A stretch of 64,000 bases of DNA from Rhizobium mesosinicum (GTDB taxonomy: Bacteria; Pseudomonadota; Alphaproteobacteria; Rhizobiales; Rhizobiaceae): positions 310,001 to 374,000 of the forward strand of contig NZ_JAEUAK010000003.1 of the NCBI RefSeq assembly GCF_019511345.1. Reading direction: 5' to 3'. The translations under genes and the position numbers were made by a program. Shown here one piece after another: positions 26,341 to 37,500 of the stretch (its first letter is position 1; the number at the start of each line of letters is the position of its first letter). The notes beneath the pieces are model-generated. The model worked only from the letters and a program-made list of their open reading frames with translations, made no database searches and had not been told where the DNA came from.

Positions 26341-27230
26341 TGGCGCTGGATGCCGCGCAGCCTGCGGTCGCGCACCGCGCTCAACCTCTCGGCAGGGGGA
26401 GCCTTTACGGGCTCCTCCTCGTCGGCATGCCAGTCTTTCTGGTCGGCTGGCTGATCATCTTTCCGATCTTTTCGGCGATCGCGACCACCGTTTTCGTCCG
26501 CCAGCCGGACGGGACGGCGGAGTTTTCGCTCGCCTCCTACCGTTTCTTCTTCACGGATGGGTACAGCCTGAACAATCTCTGGCTGACGCTCTGGACGACC
26601 ATTGTCTGTGGTCTGCTCCTGCTTGCCATCGGCCTTCCGATTGCGCTTTATCTGCGCTTTTCCGGCGGTCGCCTTCCCGCCTATGTGCAGGGTCTCGCGA
26701 TCTTCCCGATGTTTGTGCCCTCGATCATCCTGTCCTACGCCCTGATCCGAACGATCGGACCGAACGGCACGGTCGACATCCTGCTCAATGCGGTCGGCCT
26801 GCCGAAGCTGCCGAGCCCTTATCTGACCCCCTGGGGACCGGTCATCGGCCTCGTCTGGGACAATCTGCCCTTGACCGTGCTGATGCTGACGGCGGGGCTT
26901 ACGTCTGTTTCCAATAGCTCCATCGAGGCGGCCCGCGATGTCGGCGCAACGCCTATCAGGGTCTTCATCTCGATTATTTTGCCGCGCATGGCCAATTCAC
27001 TGCTGGTGACCGCCGCCTTTGCTGTTCTCGGCATATTCTCGGCCTTCACGCTGCCCTACGTGCTCGGCCCTGCCTCGCCGGAGATGATGGGACCTTTCAT
27101 GCAGCGCACCTTCGCGGATATGAATGACCCGCTGAACGCGCTGACCCAAGCGGTCATCAGCTTCGGCTTCTGCCTTCTCTTCGGCATCTTCTATGTCTGG
27201 TCGATCGCCCGCAACCGCGAGGGCCGATGA
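26340..27230 (+). CDS. ABC transporter permease (first of pair)
   Basis: Inner-membrane permease of 296 residues. The ATG at 26340 uses the last base of the binding-protein stop codon (TGATG), so translation is coupled. A longer open frame upstream is the shadow of the binding-protein gene. Hydrophobic helices and the EAA loop (IEAARDVGATPIRVFISIIL) are clear. It pairs with the permease at 27227. Confidence 0.93.
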   Translation: MALDAAQPAVAHRAQPLGRGSLYGLLLVGMPVFLVGWLIIFPIFSAIATTVFVRQPDGTAEFSLASYRFFFTDGYSLNNLWLTLWTTIVCGLLLLAIGLPIALYLRFSGGRLPAYVQGLAIFPMFVPSIILSYALIRTIGPNGTVDILLNAVGLPKLPSPYLTPWGPVIGLVWDNLPLTVLMLTAGLTSVSNSSIEAARDVGATPIRVFISIILPRMANSLLVTAAFAVLGIFSAFTLPYVLGPASPEMMGPFMQRTFADMNDPLNALTQAVISFGFCLLFGIFYVWSIARNREGR

Positions 27231-28048
27231 TGCGTCAGTCGACAGGCCTGAAATTCGACTGGACGGGACTGCTGCTGGCATTGCTGCTGACGCTTTTCAT
27301 CGCGCTGCCGCTGCTGGTCGTGGCCACCTGGGCCTTCACCGAGATCTGGCGCTACCCTTCCGTCATTCCCCAGCAGTTCGGCTTACGTTTCTGGTCGCAG
27401 ACGCTGGCGCGTAAGGATGTCTGGGATGCGCTATTCCTCAGCCTGCGGCTGACGGCGACCGTAACGCTGCTCTCCGCGATCATCTGTCTTCCGGCGGCCT
27501 ATGCCTTTGCTCGGATGCGCTTTCCCGGCCGTAACATTCTGTTCCTGTCGTTCCTCGCCTCCCATGCCTTCCCGAAATTCGGCCTGCTGGTGGCGATAGC
27601 AGGCATCTTCCTGCAGATGGGGCTAATCAGCACCTTCTGGGGCGTAGTGCTGATTCAGCTCGTCGGCACGCTGATGCTGATGATCTGGATCCCGGTCGCG
27701 GCTTTTCAGAATGTCGACCGGCGCATGGAGGAGGCAGCACGCGATGCCGGCGCAACGCCGCTCCGTGTCTTCTGGTCGATCACCTTGCCGCAGGCCGCAC
27801 CGACGATCTCGGCGGCCCTGCTCCTGACCTTCGTCGGCACCTTTTACGAGACGGAAGGCGCCTGGCTGATCGGTGCGCCGGAGATCCGCACCATGCCGGT
27901 GCTGATGATCAGCTTCATCAACAATCAGATCGTCGTGCAATATGGCGCGGTCCTCTCCGTCATGCTGTGGGTGCCGTCTTTTGCGGCATTGATGTTTGCG
28001 CGCCGCGTTGTCGGGACCGGCGCCTTTGCGCGGGGCTTCGGCGCCTGA
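27227..28048 (+). CDS. ABC transporter permease (second of pair)
   Basis: Inner-membrane permease of 273 residues. Its ATG overlaps the previous stop codon (ATGATG context). The EAA motif is EEAARDAGATPLRVFWSITL, and the usual PotC/CysW-like helix pattern is present. It completes the membrane pore with the product of 26340-27230, and the ATPase gene follows 23 bp later. Confidence 0.93.
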   Translation: MMRQSTGLKFDWTGLLLALLLTLFIALPLLVVATWAFTEIWRYPSVIPQQFGLRFWSQTLARKDVWDALFLSLRLTATVTLLSAIICLPAAYAFARMRFPGRNILFLSFLASHAFPKFGLLVAIAGIFLQMGLISTFWGVVLIQLVGTLMLMIWIPVAAFQNVDRRMEEAARDAGATPLRVFWSITLPQAAPTISAALLLTFVGTFYETEGAWLIGAPEIRTMPVLMISFINNQIVVQYGAVLSVMLWVPSFAALMFARRVVGTGAFARGFGA

Positions 28049-28071
28049 GCGCCGGCAGAAAGGATTTAACA

Positions 28072-29151
28072 ATGGCACATTTGGCGATCGAAGGCGTTTC
28101 GAAGAGCTTCGGCCATACCTTTGCCGTCAGCGATTTTTCGCTTGAAGTCGGTGATGGCGAACTCGTCTGCCTCCTCGGTCCTTCGGGCTCCGGCAAGTCG
28201 ACATTGCTACGTATGATCGGCGGTTTTGAACGGCCGACTGACGGCAGCATCCGCATCGACGCCAGGGATGTGACCACCCTGCCGCCGGAACGGCGCCCGA
28301 CCGGCATGGTCTTCCAGAGCCATGCGCTCTGGACGCATATGGATGTCTTCAGCAATATCGCCTTCGGCCTCAAACTGCGGCGCTTGCCGAAGGCCGAAAT
28401 CCGAGAGCGCGTCGAGAACGCCCTCGCTCTCGTCGGTCTCGCCGATTACGGGAAGCGCGCGGTGACGCAGCTTTCCGGCGGCCAGCAGCAGCGTGTCGCA
28501 CTTGCCCGCTCGCTCGTCCTCGAGCCCAAGATCCTGCTGCTCGATGAACCCTTCGCCAGCCTCGACCAGCATCTGCGCGAGCGGCTGCGTGAGGAAGTGC
28601 GTGACATCCAGCAGCGGCTCGGCATCACGACATTATTCGTCACCCACGGCCAGGACGAGGCCTTAGCACTTGCCGATCGCATCGTCGTCATGCGCGACGG
28701 CCGCACGGAGCAGGTGGCGCCGCCGAGCGTCATCTATCGCGAACCGCAGACGGCTTTCGTCGCCGGCTTCATCGGCTCGATGAATTTCGTTGAGAGCGAG
28801 ATCCGGGATGGGATCTGCACGCATCCGCTTTTCAGCTTTTCCATTCCGGTTGCAGACGGTCCCGTGATGCTTGCGATGCGTCCGGAAGCCCTGACCGTGC
28901 GTCCAGCCAGCCGATCGGCCGATGCAATCGTCCACCGCGTCACCGACTTCGGCATGCACAAGATCGTCGATATCGATCTCGCCGATGGCACCAGGCTGAA
29001 GGCGATGGTTGCGCCGGGCGATATGATCAGGGCCGGGATGACCGTCGCTCCCAGCTGCTCGGGCTTCTTCGCCTTCCGCGACAATGCACTGATCCACCAG
29101 TCGGCAGCGGCACAGGCGGCTGCGCCAATGCAGCCGCTCTATACGGCCTGA
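28072..29151 (+). CDS. ABC transporter ATPase (PotA/FbpC type)
   Basis: Cytoplasmic ATPase of 359 residues. Walker A is GPSGSGKST, the signature is LSGGQQQRVALARSL, Walker B is ILLLDEPFASLD, and the H-loop is in FVTHGQDEALALADR. A TOBE-like C-terminal domain follows (VMLAMRPEALTVRP). The start at 28072 follows AGAAAGGA; a longer frame upstream belongs to the permease gene. It is the last gene of the four-gene importer operon and converges with the phosphatase gene six bases away. Confidence 0.94.
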   Translation: MAHLAIEGVSKSFGHTFAVSDFSLEVGDGELVCLLGPSGSGKSTLLRMIGGFERPTDGSIRIDARDVTTLPPERRPTGMVFQSHALWTHMDVFSNIAFGLKLRRLPKAEIRERVENALALVGLADYGKRAVTQLSGGQQQRVALARSLVLEPKILLLDEPFASLDQHLRERLREEVRDIQQRLGITTLFVTHGQDEALALADRIVVMRDGRTEQVAPPSVIYREPQTAFVAGFIGSMNFVESEIRDGICTHPLFSFSIPVADGPVMLAMRPEALTVRPASRSADAIVHRVTDFGMHKIVDIDLADGTRLKAMVAPGDMIRAGMTVAPSCSGFFAFRDNALIHQSAAAQAAAPMQPLYTA

Positions 29152-29157
29152 ACTGTC

Positions 29158-29991
29158 TCAGGCTTCCGGCTGAAAACCTTCCCGCAGCCAGGGATAGAGT
29201 GGCTTGCTTGCTGCCAGGATGTCGCCTTTACCGGTGACGGCTGCGCCTGAAAACCGTGTGACGATGCCACCGGCTTCCTCGACCATGAGTGCCGAGGCGC
29301 CGAAGTCATGAACCGCGAGGCCATCTTCGAAGAAGCCGTCCAGCCGGCCGCAGGCGACATAGGCGATCGAAAGCGCTGCCGAACCGAGGCGACGCACGCC
29401 GGCGGTATTGGCCATCAGCCGCTTGACGGCGTCGAAGTAAAGCTCTTCCGGGACCGCCTTCACTTGGCCGGGGATCGGCAGGCCTGCACCGACCAGCACG
29501 TTCTGGATATCGGCCACCTCTGCGCAATGGATCTGCTCGCCATTCAGCCAGGCGCCGCCGCCGGCCTCCGCACTGAAGAGCTCGTCCTGCATAGCGTCAT
29601 AGACGACACCTGCGACGACGCGGCCGGCCTCGGCGATCGAGATCGTCATGCCGAAATGCGGAATGCCCCAGGCGAAATTGGTCGTGCCGTCGATCGGATC
29701 GATATAGATGACCGGCGCATCCGCGCCACCCTGCCGGTTGCCGACTTCTTCCTCGCCCTTAATCGCGTAAGTCGGGAACGCGCTCGTCATCTCTTCGACG
29801 ATGATCCTCTCGACGGCGACATCGATTTCCGTCTGGTAATCACGCGGCGCCTTGTGGACCATCTCTGCCGCCCTGCGTCGTCTGAGTGCCTTGCGCGCCG
29901 TTTCGCCTGCCTTGAGGACGGTTTGAGCAAGCACGAGAAGACGGGGCGAGGCGGCCGGCGACAGGCGCGCGGCGGTCGAAGTCGATGTCAT
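29158..29991 (-). CDS. Inositol-monophosphatase-family phosphatase
   Basis: Mg-dependent phosphatase of 277 residues. The metal site signature IDPIDGTTNF gives Asp98 and Asp101, with Glu80/Glu81 in KGEEE upstream. The second motif VHDFGASALMVEEAGG supplies the C-terminal metal Asp. Members hydrolyse inositol phosphates, sugar phosphates, histidinol phosphate or 3'-phosphoadenosine phosphates. Its stop lies six bases from that of the AfuC-like ATPase, and a short inverted repeat (GCCTGA/TCAGGC) spans both stops. The tail-to-tail placement beside an AfuABC-like importer suggests dephosphorylation of an imported phosphoester, but the two units are not co-transcribed. Confidence 0.9.
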   Translation of the reverse strand: MTSTSTAARLSPAASPRLLVLAQTVLKAGETARKALRRRRAAEMVHKAPRDYQTEIDVAVERIIVEEMTSAFPTYAIKGEEEVGNRQGGADAPVIYIDPIDGTTNFAWGIPHFGMTISIAEAGRVVAGVVYDAMQDELFSAEAGGGAWLNGEQIHCAEVADIQNVLVGAGLPIPGQVKAVPEELYFDAVKRLMANTAGVRRLGSAALSIAYVACGRLDGFFEDGLAVHDFGASALMVEEAGGIVTRFSGAAVTGKGDILAASKPLYPWLREGFQPEA

Positions 29992-30121
29992 TAAGAGGGT
30001 CCGTGTGATGACTGAGGGTGGTAGGACTTGTTCCCATCGCAGATGCGCATGATGCTTTTATGAAGCCGGCGCACCTTGTATGCGGTGCTGCGCCGGCCGA
30101 GTTCAAGAGGTGTGTCCGACA

Positions 30122-31849
30122 TCACCGAGACAGGAAATTCGAGACCGTTAGGTCCACGAGTTCGTCTCCCCGGCCGTTCATCACCGCGCGAATGGCCCAT
30201 AGACCAAAACCCTTCACCTGTGCAGCTTCGATCCTCGGCGGCATCGACAATTCTTGCGTGTTCGTGACGACGTCGAGCAGTGCTGGGCCCGGATGCGCCA
30301 GGATTTCCCGGATGGCACCGTCAAGCTCGGCCGGATTCTCCACGCGGACGCCATGCACTCCGGCTGCGCGGGCGACCGCCGCAAAATCCGGGTTCTTGAG
30401 TTCGGTGCCCGTCTCAAGGAAGCCTGAAGCCTTCATTTCCATCGCCACAAATCCGAGAACGGAATTGTTAAAGACGACGACCTTCACCGGCAGGTTTTGC
30501 TGAACGAGCGTCAGGAAGTCGCCCATCAGCATGGCAAAGCCGCCATCGCCGGACATGCTGATGATCTGGCGGTCGTTGTACGTTGCCTGTGCCCCGATCG
30601 CCTGAGGAAGCGCATTGGCCATCGATCCGTGAACCAGGGATCCGATCAGGCGACGCTTTCCGTTCATTTTCAGGTAACGTGCAGCCCAGATCGTCGGAGT
30701 TCCGACATCGAAGGTGAAAACAGCATCGTCGGACGCATGCTCGCTCAGAAGGCGTGCCACATATTGCGGGTGAATCTTGCCGCCCTCCCGGCCTGTGGCA
30801 AGGTCGTCGAGGCCCTCACGCGCCTTCCTGTAGGCGGCAAGACAAGCATCGAGGTGATCCCTGTCCGTTCGCTCCGTCAGCTTTGGCAGCGTTGCCGCCA
30901 GCGTCGATTTGACGTCGCCGACGATGGCGAGATTCAGCGAGGCCCGGCGGCCAAGATTCTCCGGTCGAATATCCACCTGCACGATCTTGGCGTCGGTCGG
31001 GTAGAACTGCCGATACGGGAAATCGGTGCCGAGCATGAGAAGCGTGCCGCATTCCAGCATGGCCTTGTAACCTGAGGAGAAGCCGATCAGACCGGTCATG
31101 CCGACATCGAACGGATTGTCCCACTCGACATGTTCCTTGCCGCCGAGCGCATGGACAACAGGCGCCTTCAGCCGGTCCGCAAAGGCGATCAACTCGTCAT
31201 GCGCGCCTTCGCAGCCGCGGCCACATAGAAGGGTAACCTTCGAGCTGTTATTGAGGAGTTCCGACAGTTGATCGATCTGATCGCTCGCCGGCACGACGTT
31301 CGGCTGGGACAGGGTGAGTGCGGCCGGTGCCGAAATCTTCGCCGTGAAATCGGTCAATGCCACGTCGCCCGAAATGACCACGACGGCAACGCCGCGCTTT
31401 CCGATGGCGGTGCGAATGGCCGTTTCGATGACTGCGGGCAATTGCTCGGGATGGCTGACAAGCTCGCAATAGTGGCTGCATTCCCTGAAAAGCTGATCCG
31501 GATGCGTTTCCTGGAAGTAGCCTCTGCCGATTTCGGCCGAAGGTATCTGCGCGGCAATGGCGAGGACCGGGACCCGTGAGCGATGGCAGTCGAACAGGCC
31601 GTTGATGAGGTGGAGATTGCCCGGGCCGCAGCTTCCGGCGCACACGGCCAATTCGCCGCTGAGATGGGCTTCGGCCCCGGCCGCGAAAGCGGCTGTCTCT
31701 TCATGGCGGGTATGGACCCACTCGATGTCGCCTCTCTGTCGCAGCGCTTCCGTGAGCCCGTTCAGGCTGTCGCCGACTACGCCATAGATCCGTTTGACTC
31801 CTGCGGAATGCAGCACCTCTGTCAGGACATCAGCTACTTTGGACTTCAT
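30122..31849 (-). CDS. poxB: Pyruvate dehydrogenase (quinone), pyruvate oxidase-like
   Basis: Thiamine-diphosphate and FAD enzyme of 575 residues that oxidises pyruvate to acetate and CO2 with electrons to the quinone pool at the membrane. The N-terminal pyrimidine domain has the catalytic Glu50 in [11 protein letters not shown], followed by [20 protein letters not shown]. The central FAD domain holds [16 protein letters not shown], and the C-terminal TPP motif is [20 protein letters not shown] ending in the expected NN. The family's lipid-binding C-terminal tail is short here. It stands alone with a palindrome 43 bp upstream; the class III cyclase gene upstream on the same strand is 228 bp away. 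Confidence 0.9.
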   Translation of the reverse strand: MKSKVADVLTEVLHSAGVKRIYGVVGDSLNGLTEALRQRGDIEWVHTRHEETAAFAAGAEAHLSGELAVCAGSCGPGNLHLINGLFDCHRSRVPVLAIAAQIPSAEIGRGYFQETHPDQLFRECSHYCELVSHPEQLPAVIETAIRTAIGKRGVAVVVISGDVALTDFTAKISAPAALTLSQPNVVPASDQIDQLSELLNNSSKVTLLCGRGCEGAHDELIAFADRLKAPVVHALGGKEHVEWDNPFDVGMTGLIGFSSGYKAMLECGTLLMLGTDFPYRQFYPTDAKIVQVDIRPENLGRRASLNLAIVGDVKSTLAATLPKLTERTDRDHLDACLAAYRKAREGLDDLATGREGGKIHPQYVARLLSEHASDDAVFTFDVGTPTIWAARYLKMNGKRRLIGSLVHGSMANALPQAIGAQATYNDRQIISMSGDGGFAMLMGDFLTLVQQNLPVKVVVFNNSVLGFVAMEMKASGFLETGTELKNPDFAAVARAAGVHGVRVENPAELDGAIREILAHPGPALLDVVTNTQELSMPPRIEAAQVKGFGLWAIRAVMNGRGDELVDLTVSNFLSR

Positions 31850-31892
31850 CGAAAGGCTCCCGGGCTTTGGGTTTCAGTTGATGGCAAAAGGA

Positions 31893-31906
31893 AGCTAGGC
31901 CTAGCT
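31893..31906. promoter_or_regulatory. 14-bp palindrome upstream of poxB
   Basis: AGCTAGGCCTAGCT is a perfect palindrome 43 bp upstream of the poxB ATG. A wider GAAGCT (31891-31896)/AGCTTC (31910-31915) pair surrounds it. It could be an operator; no regulator gene is adjacent. Confidence 0.35.
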
Positions 31907-32077
31907 CTAAGCTTCTCAACCCGGAGAATTATCAGAGTGGCGGAGACACCCAACTGGACCTTGGTATAGGCGCTGGCCGTAAAAAGCCCGCTTGCCTGAT
32001 ATCCGAGGGAGCGGCCGACCAGCCGAGAGCATAGGTTTGTTCGACTCTCTCCGTTGGCCTCCTCCTTCTACCGCGAC

Positions 32078-33961
32078 CTATGCCTCGATCCGTTCCCGCT
32101 CTTTCGTTGCCTCCGCGATAAGTTTTATGAAGCGCGGATTCCGGCGCAGATTGTCCAGGTCGGAATCATGGGTGAACCATTTGATATGGTAGACCGAGCT
32201 GCGGGGCAGCAGGCCCTCCAGGATATCGATCGCATGTTCCACATGGCCTAGCACAGAGTGGACGCAGGCGAGATTATACTGGGCGACGATATCATCGGGA
32301 TCGATGGCGCTCGCCCGTGCGGCCCAGTCGCAGGCCCGCGTTGCTTCGCCGAGATGGGCAAGGGCAAGCGCGCCGCGATGGGCGGGGCCGGAATTTTCCG
32401 GGTTCTGATTGAGCGCCCGCTCGGCTCTTTCAATGCCTTTTCGCGCCCAGCTTTCCCGGTCCGCCATCCGTCCGAGAGAATGGTACGAGGACATCAGATG
32501 GATCGGTGAAACATAATCGTCGGGGCGGATTTCGGCGGCGCGGGTGAAGTAGTGCACCGCCTCGGCGAAATTCCCGCGCATGAAGAAGATGCGAGCATAG
32601 TGGAAATTTGCTTCATAGAGGTTGGGATCGAGCGCAAGCGCGCGTTCGAAGCATGCCGTGGCCTCGTCGTCCTCGCCGTTCTGATGCAGCGCCAGGCCGC
32701 GGGAGGCATGGGCCTCGGCGAGATCGGGATCAAGTTCCAAGGCCTTGGCGCTCATGGTGAGGATGCGCTCCAGGGGTACATCGTCAGGCGCCCAGTCGCG
32801 TATCGCCGCATCGCAATCGGCAATGCCTGCATAGGCGCGGCCATAGTCCGGATCGAGCTCGACGGCCTTGTAGAACATGCGCCGGGCAAGCTGCAGATAG
32901 GATTTTGTCCAGGTATGGGAGAGCTGCCTTCCTCGCAGGTAATAGGTATAGGCCTCGACATTGGCGGTCGGCTCGGCGGCGATCGCCTTGCGCTCTTCCG
33001 GCAGCAACCGCACCTTCAATTGGCTAACGATCGCGTTGGTGATCTCGTCCTGGATCGCGAAGATATCGGTGAGGTCGCGGTCATAGCGCTCGGCCCAAAG
33101 GTGATCGCCGTTCATGGTGTCGATCAGCTGGCCGGAGATGCGCACCCGCGTGCCGACGATGCGTACACTGCCTTCCAGCATGTAACGCACACCGAGCTCC
33201 TGGGCGACCTGCTTCACCTTCACCGATGTGCCCTTATAGGTGAAGACGGTATTGCGTGGCACCACGTGCAGGCTGGAGACCTTGGAAAGATCGGTGATGA
33301 TGTCCTCGGTAATGCCGTCGGAGAAATAGTCCTGGTCGGCATCGCCGCTCATATTGGTGAAGGGCAGGACGGCGATGAAACAGGTGTTGCGATTCTGCGC
33401 GACGAGACGGGCGGAACTCGGCTTCTCAAGAGAAACTGTATAAACCTGAACCGGCTGGCGGATATTTTTGAACACGTGTTCACCTAAAAAATCGAAGTCG
33501 AGATTGAGGCGTGAACCGACCTGATCCCGCACGATTGCCGACACGGCAATGCCGCCGACCGGAGCAATGCTTTCCAGGCGCGCGGCAAGATTGACGCCGT
33601 CGCCGAAAATATCGTCATTTTCGACGACGACATCGCCGAGATTGATACCGATGCGGAAATCGACGCGCTCTTCCTTCGGCACGTTTTCGTTGCGCACGGC
33701 CATGCTACGCTGGATTTCGGCGGCGCAGGCCACGGCATTCACGACGCTCTGAAACTCGGCCAGGATGCCATCGCCCGTCAGTTTGACGATACGGCCCTTG
33801 TATTCGGATATGCGGATCTCGACCAGTTCGCAGCGATGGCGGTTCAAAGCCTGCAGCGTGCCTGTCTCGTCCATGCCCATGAGCCGGCTGTAGCCAACGA
33901 CATCGGCAGCGAGGATGGCACTCAATCGCCGCTCCATGATCCTCTCCATGGATTGTCTCAT
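32078..33961 (-). CDS. Class III adenylate/guanylate cyclase with TolB-like and TPR domains
   Basis: Soluble nucleotide cyclase of about 627 residues. The catalytic domain (first ~190 residues) has LAADVVGYSRLM with the first metal Asp, KLTGDGILAEF with the adenine-binding Lys and second metal Asp, and DGVNLAARLE with the Asn/Arg pair, so it looks active. A TolB/FlgO-like segment follows (FIAVLPFTNMSGDADQDYFS), then tetratricopeptide repeats over the C-terminal half (EAHASRGLALHQNGEDDEAT and similar). This layout is common in rhizobia. The start is set at 33961; ATGs at 33949 and 33937 are alternatives, and MERRLSAILAAD (33937) is the usual family start with GGAGAGG very close upstream. No partner gene indicates the signal sensed. 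Confidence 0.88.
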   Translation of the reverse strand: MRQSMERIMERRLSAILAADVVGYSRLMGMDETGTLQALNRHRCELVEIRISEYKGRIVKLTGDGILAEFQSVVNAVACAAEIQRSMAVRNENVPKEERVDFRIGINLGDVVVENDDIFGDGVNLAARLESIAPVGGIAVSAIVRDQVGSRLNLDFDFLGEHVFKNIRQPVQVYTVSLEKPSSARLVAQNRNTCFIAVLPFTNMSGDADQDYFSDGITEDIITDLSKVSSLHVVPRNTVFTYKGTSVKVKQVAQELGVRYMLEGSVRIVGTRVRISGQLIDTMNGDHLWAERYDRDLTDIFAIQDEITNAIVSQLKVRLLPEERKAIAAEPTANVEAYTYYLRGRQLSHTWTKSYLQLARRMFYKAVELDPDYGRAYAGIADCDAAIRDWAPDDVPLERILTMSAKALELDPDLAEAHASRGLALHQNGEDDEATACFERALALDPNLYEANFHYARIFFMRGNFAEAVHYFTRAAEIRPDDYVSPIHLMSSYHSLGRMADRESWARKGIERAERALNQNPENSGPAHRGALALAHLGEATRACDWAARASAIDPDDIVAQYNLACVHSVLGHVEHAIDILEGLLPRSSVYHIKWFTHDSDLDNLRRNPRFIKLIAEATKERERIEA

Positions 33962-34578
33962 GTCAGTGTCTCGCTTTTCCAGATTTTGACCGCGCCAGGG
34001 CTCCCTCCCACGCAGCCGATATCTTTCGATTCGGCATGCTGTCACGGCGGCGCAGAGCCTATATCGTTACGGCGCAGCATCAATACTCCGAACGGGCGAA
34101 GATTGCGTCAAACGATAGCTCTTTCGGATGAGAAAGACCCCGGACTTGTCGAGGTGCTCAATTTTGAGGCTGTGCATCAATTTGACTGCGTCTCTGAGGA
34201 AGGGGTTGCAAGGACAGCGCTCGAACTGGTCTCGGACATCATCTCGTGCCCGTTCCTCGCAAGAGCGAGGGAATGTTCTGCGAAGAGGAGTTGGAAATCG
34301 AGAAAGACTGAATTGCCAGTTGTTACGTTTCCAATGCGGTAAGCGTGGCCGAGGTTGCCAGCTACCATTCGTAATGCGAAGCAAATCCGACGATCATGCC
34401 ACCCGTTGTGCAGCGAAAGGCAAGTCACGGCTCTGCGCAAAAGCCCGTTTGCCAAAAGGATGCCGCCTGTAGGTCGAAAGGGGTAGGATATACTCGTGCA
34501 CTTTTCGATTATAATCGGAGTCCGCGTATCGAACGACCCACAGAGATTTGACCTGGCAATTTCGCGAGAGGGCACGCC
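33962..34578. other. Intergenic region, no gene recognised
   Basis: About 600 bp between the divergent cyclase gene and the giant modular gene. It is less GC-rich than its neighbours. Open frames on both strands lack recognisable features. It should contain both promoters; GAGAGG lies eight bases before the ATG at 34579. Confidence 0.4.
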
Positions 34579-37500
34579 ATGTATCGCAACGCTCGCCGGT
34601 GGGCTCCGCGCTCGCTAATGGTGGATTCGTGGGCTCCCCGGTGGTGGTCCGTCGGTGGAAAAGCGAAGCCACGCAAGAACACCAATCAGCTTGAGGATAG
34701 CGCTCAACTTGCGACGTCTGCGCAGACGTCGGTTGAAGGCAGGGGGAGCGCCCTTGCCGACAGTCCCGAAAGCAATCCTGTGCTCAGCGGCCATGATAAC
34801 GAACCGGGAGCGGATGCGGTCGCCGAAGCAGACGGTCCGGGCGATATCGACCAGGTGTCCCCATCGTTGGCCGACGCTTTCGCAGCGGCGCGGGAATCGG
34901 GTGTTCGAAGCGGAGAGTCTGACGCGTCTGTGCTGTCGGCCCATAATCCGGTTTTTGCACCTTTCGAGCGGAATGCGAGCGGCGCCGCTCTCGGGCCTGC
35001 GTCGCCCCTTTATGGCACCTATGCTGGCACTGGCACTATGGGCGACGATCCCTTGGCTGCGTACCTGCCGCAGAGCTCCGCACCGACAGCGTCGGGGCAA
35101 GGTTCTGCCGCCGCAGCGGGTGCGCGCGCTCACTCCGGCAAGGTGGTCATTCTCGAATCGAGCCCATCGGCAGAGGCGGCTGCGCACCACGGCGGATCGA
35201 ACTCACTGGCGTTCGGCATGCCCTTTGGCGTCTGCGGGTGCGGCTACTTTACCTCCCCCACGCGGATTCTCGATTGGGCTCATGGCGGTGCCATGCTTCA
35301 ACAGGATGGTCAATTGCCGGGGACCAGGCTGACTGAAGGGCCGGACTATGTAGCAACGATCAAGCGGGCCATCGGTGCGTCGGTCAGCGACCCGCTTCTC
35401 GATCGTGACTTATCTCCTCTCTCGGGCTGGCGCGGAACAGCAAACTGGACGGATTCGAAGATATTGAACGGATCCCTGCCTGGTGGCGGTGAGATGGGAA
35501 CGGGAACCGGCACCAGGGGTGTCGGCGTCCTTTCCGGCTCGGTCACCACGCCGCCGACCACGCAGCGGTCGTTAACGACGCAAAATCTTGCAGCCACCGC
35601 GGCAGCGCCTGTCAACATCATCGTGGCGGAAAACCAGAAGCCGGGCAATCCGCAGAGCGAGTGGGGTATCGTTGGCGCCGGTAGCTCCAACATCGAAGGA
35701 TTCGCGACCGACATCAGCGTCGATAACGGCAAGACGATTAGCTTCAAAATCAATACCAACTCCAACAACTACCGGATCGATATCTACCGGCTCGGCTATT
35801 ATGGCGGCATGGGCGCGCGCAAGGTCACGACCATTCAGCACACCGGTGTGCAGAACCAACCCAATCCGTTACGAAATGCCACGACCGGAACCGTGGACGC
35901 CGGCAACTGGGCTGTCTCGGCCTCGTGGACCGTCCCTGACGATGCCGTCTCAGGCGTCTATATCGCCAAGCTCGTGCGACAGGATGGCACCTTCGGTGAA
36001 AACCATATCCCGTTCATCGTGCGCGACGACGGCAGCCACAGCGATATCGTCTTCCAGACCGCCGACGAGACCTGGCAAGCCTACAACGGCTGGGGTGGCG
36101 CAAACTTCTATGGCGGCAACGGTCCGGCGACTGGCCAGGGGGCGGGCCGCGCCTATGCCGTCAGCTACAACAGACCGATCGCGACCCGCGGCGGGGTCGG
36201 CACCTATGCTGGTCCGCAAGACTATCTGTTCGGCGCCGAATATGCGGGCATCTATTGGCTGGAGCAGAACGGCTATGATGTCTCCTACATGTCGGGTGTC
36301 GACGTCGACCGCTACGGCAGCCTGTTGCTCAATCACAAGACCTATATTGATGCCGGACATGACGAATACTGGTCGGGACAGCAGCGCACCAATGTCGAAG
36401 CCGCACGCGATGCCGGCGTCAACCTGATGTTCTGGAGCGGCAATGAGGTCTATTGGCGTACCAGGTGGGGCAATGCCTACAGCGCCGACGGCACACCTTA
36501 TCGGACCCTTATTTCCTATAAGGAGACATGGTCGCCCAGCGCCAGCATCGATCCTTCCAACGAATGGACGGGTACTTTCCGCGATCCGCGTCTCAGCCCA
36601 CCGGCTATCGGCGGCGGAAACCCGGAAAACTCACTGACCGGGCAGTTGTTCAAGGTCGACGACGTCGGCAGCAATCTCCAGGCGATCACTATTCCCTATG
36701 ACGACGCCAATCTGCGTTTCTGGCGCAATACGAGCGTCGCCAATCTTCAGCCTGGCCAGACGGCAACGCTCACCAAGAACTATCTTGGATACGAATGGGA
36801 TGAAGCAGTCGACAACGGCTTCGATCCGGCCGGCCTCGTCAAGCTGTCGTCGACGACGCTTCCGGTCAGCACCTACTTGCTCGATTACGGAAACACGACC
36901 GGCAGTGCGACCGCGACCCACAATCTGACGCTTTATCGCGCGCCGAGCGGTGCGCTGGTGTTTGGCGCCGGTACCGTCTACTGGACATGGGGCTTAAGCA
37001 ACAATCACGACAATGAGGCAACCCCAACCGATCCCCGCGTGCAGCAGGCAATGGTCAATTTGCTGGCCGACATGGGCATTCAGCCCGGGACGCTGCAATC
37101 CGGCCTCGTCGCCACGACCGGTTCCACGGATCACACGGCACCAACCTCTATCATCACGGTGCCATCAACGGCGACCGTTGGCTCCACCATCACGATTACA
37201 GGGACTGCAACCGACACGGGCGGCGGCGTCATCGCCGGCGTCGAGGTTTCGACCGACAATGGGGCGAGCTGGCATCCTGCGACAGGCGATGAGAACTGGA
37301 CCTATACATGGTCGCCGCAGGTCGCCGGCAGCTACACGATCCTATCGCGGGCCGCGGACGACAGCATCAACCTCGAAACGCCCTCGGCGGGACGCACTGT
37401 AACCGTCAGCGGACCAAGTTACACCTCTCTCTTCGGTTCGGCGACACCTGCCGTCGTCAACACTGGCGATACATCGGCTGTCGAACTGGGGGTTAAATTC

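Noticed and set aside
29146..29163. GCCTGA/TCAGGC inverted repeat spanning two convergent stop codons
   Set aside because: It arises largely because TGA and TCA stops face each other; a 6-bp stem is not a convincing bidirectional terminator.
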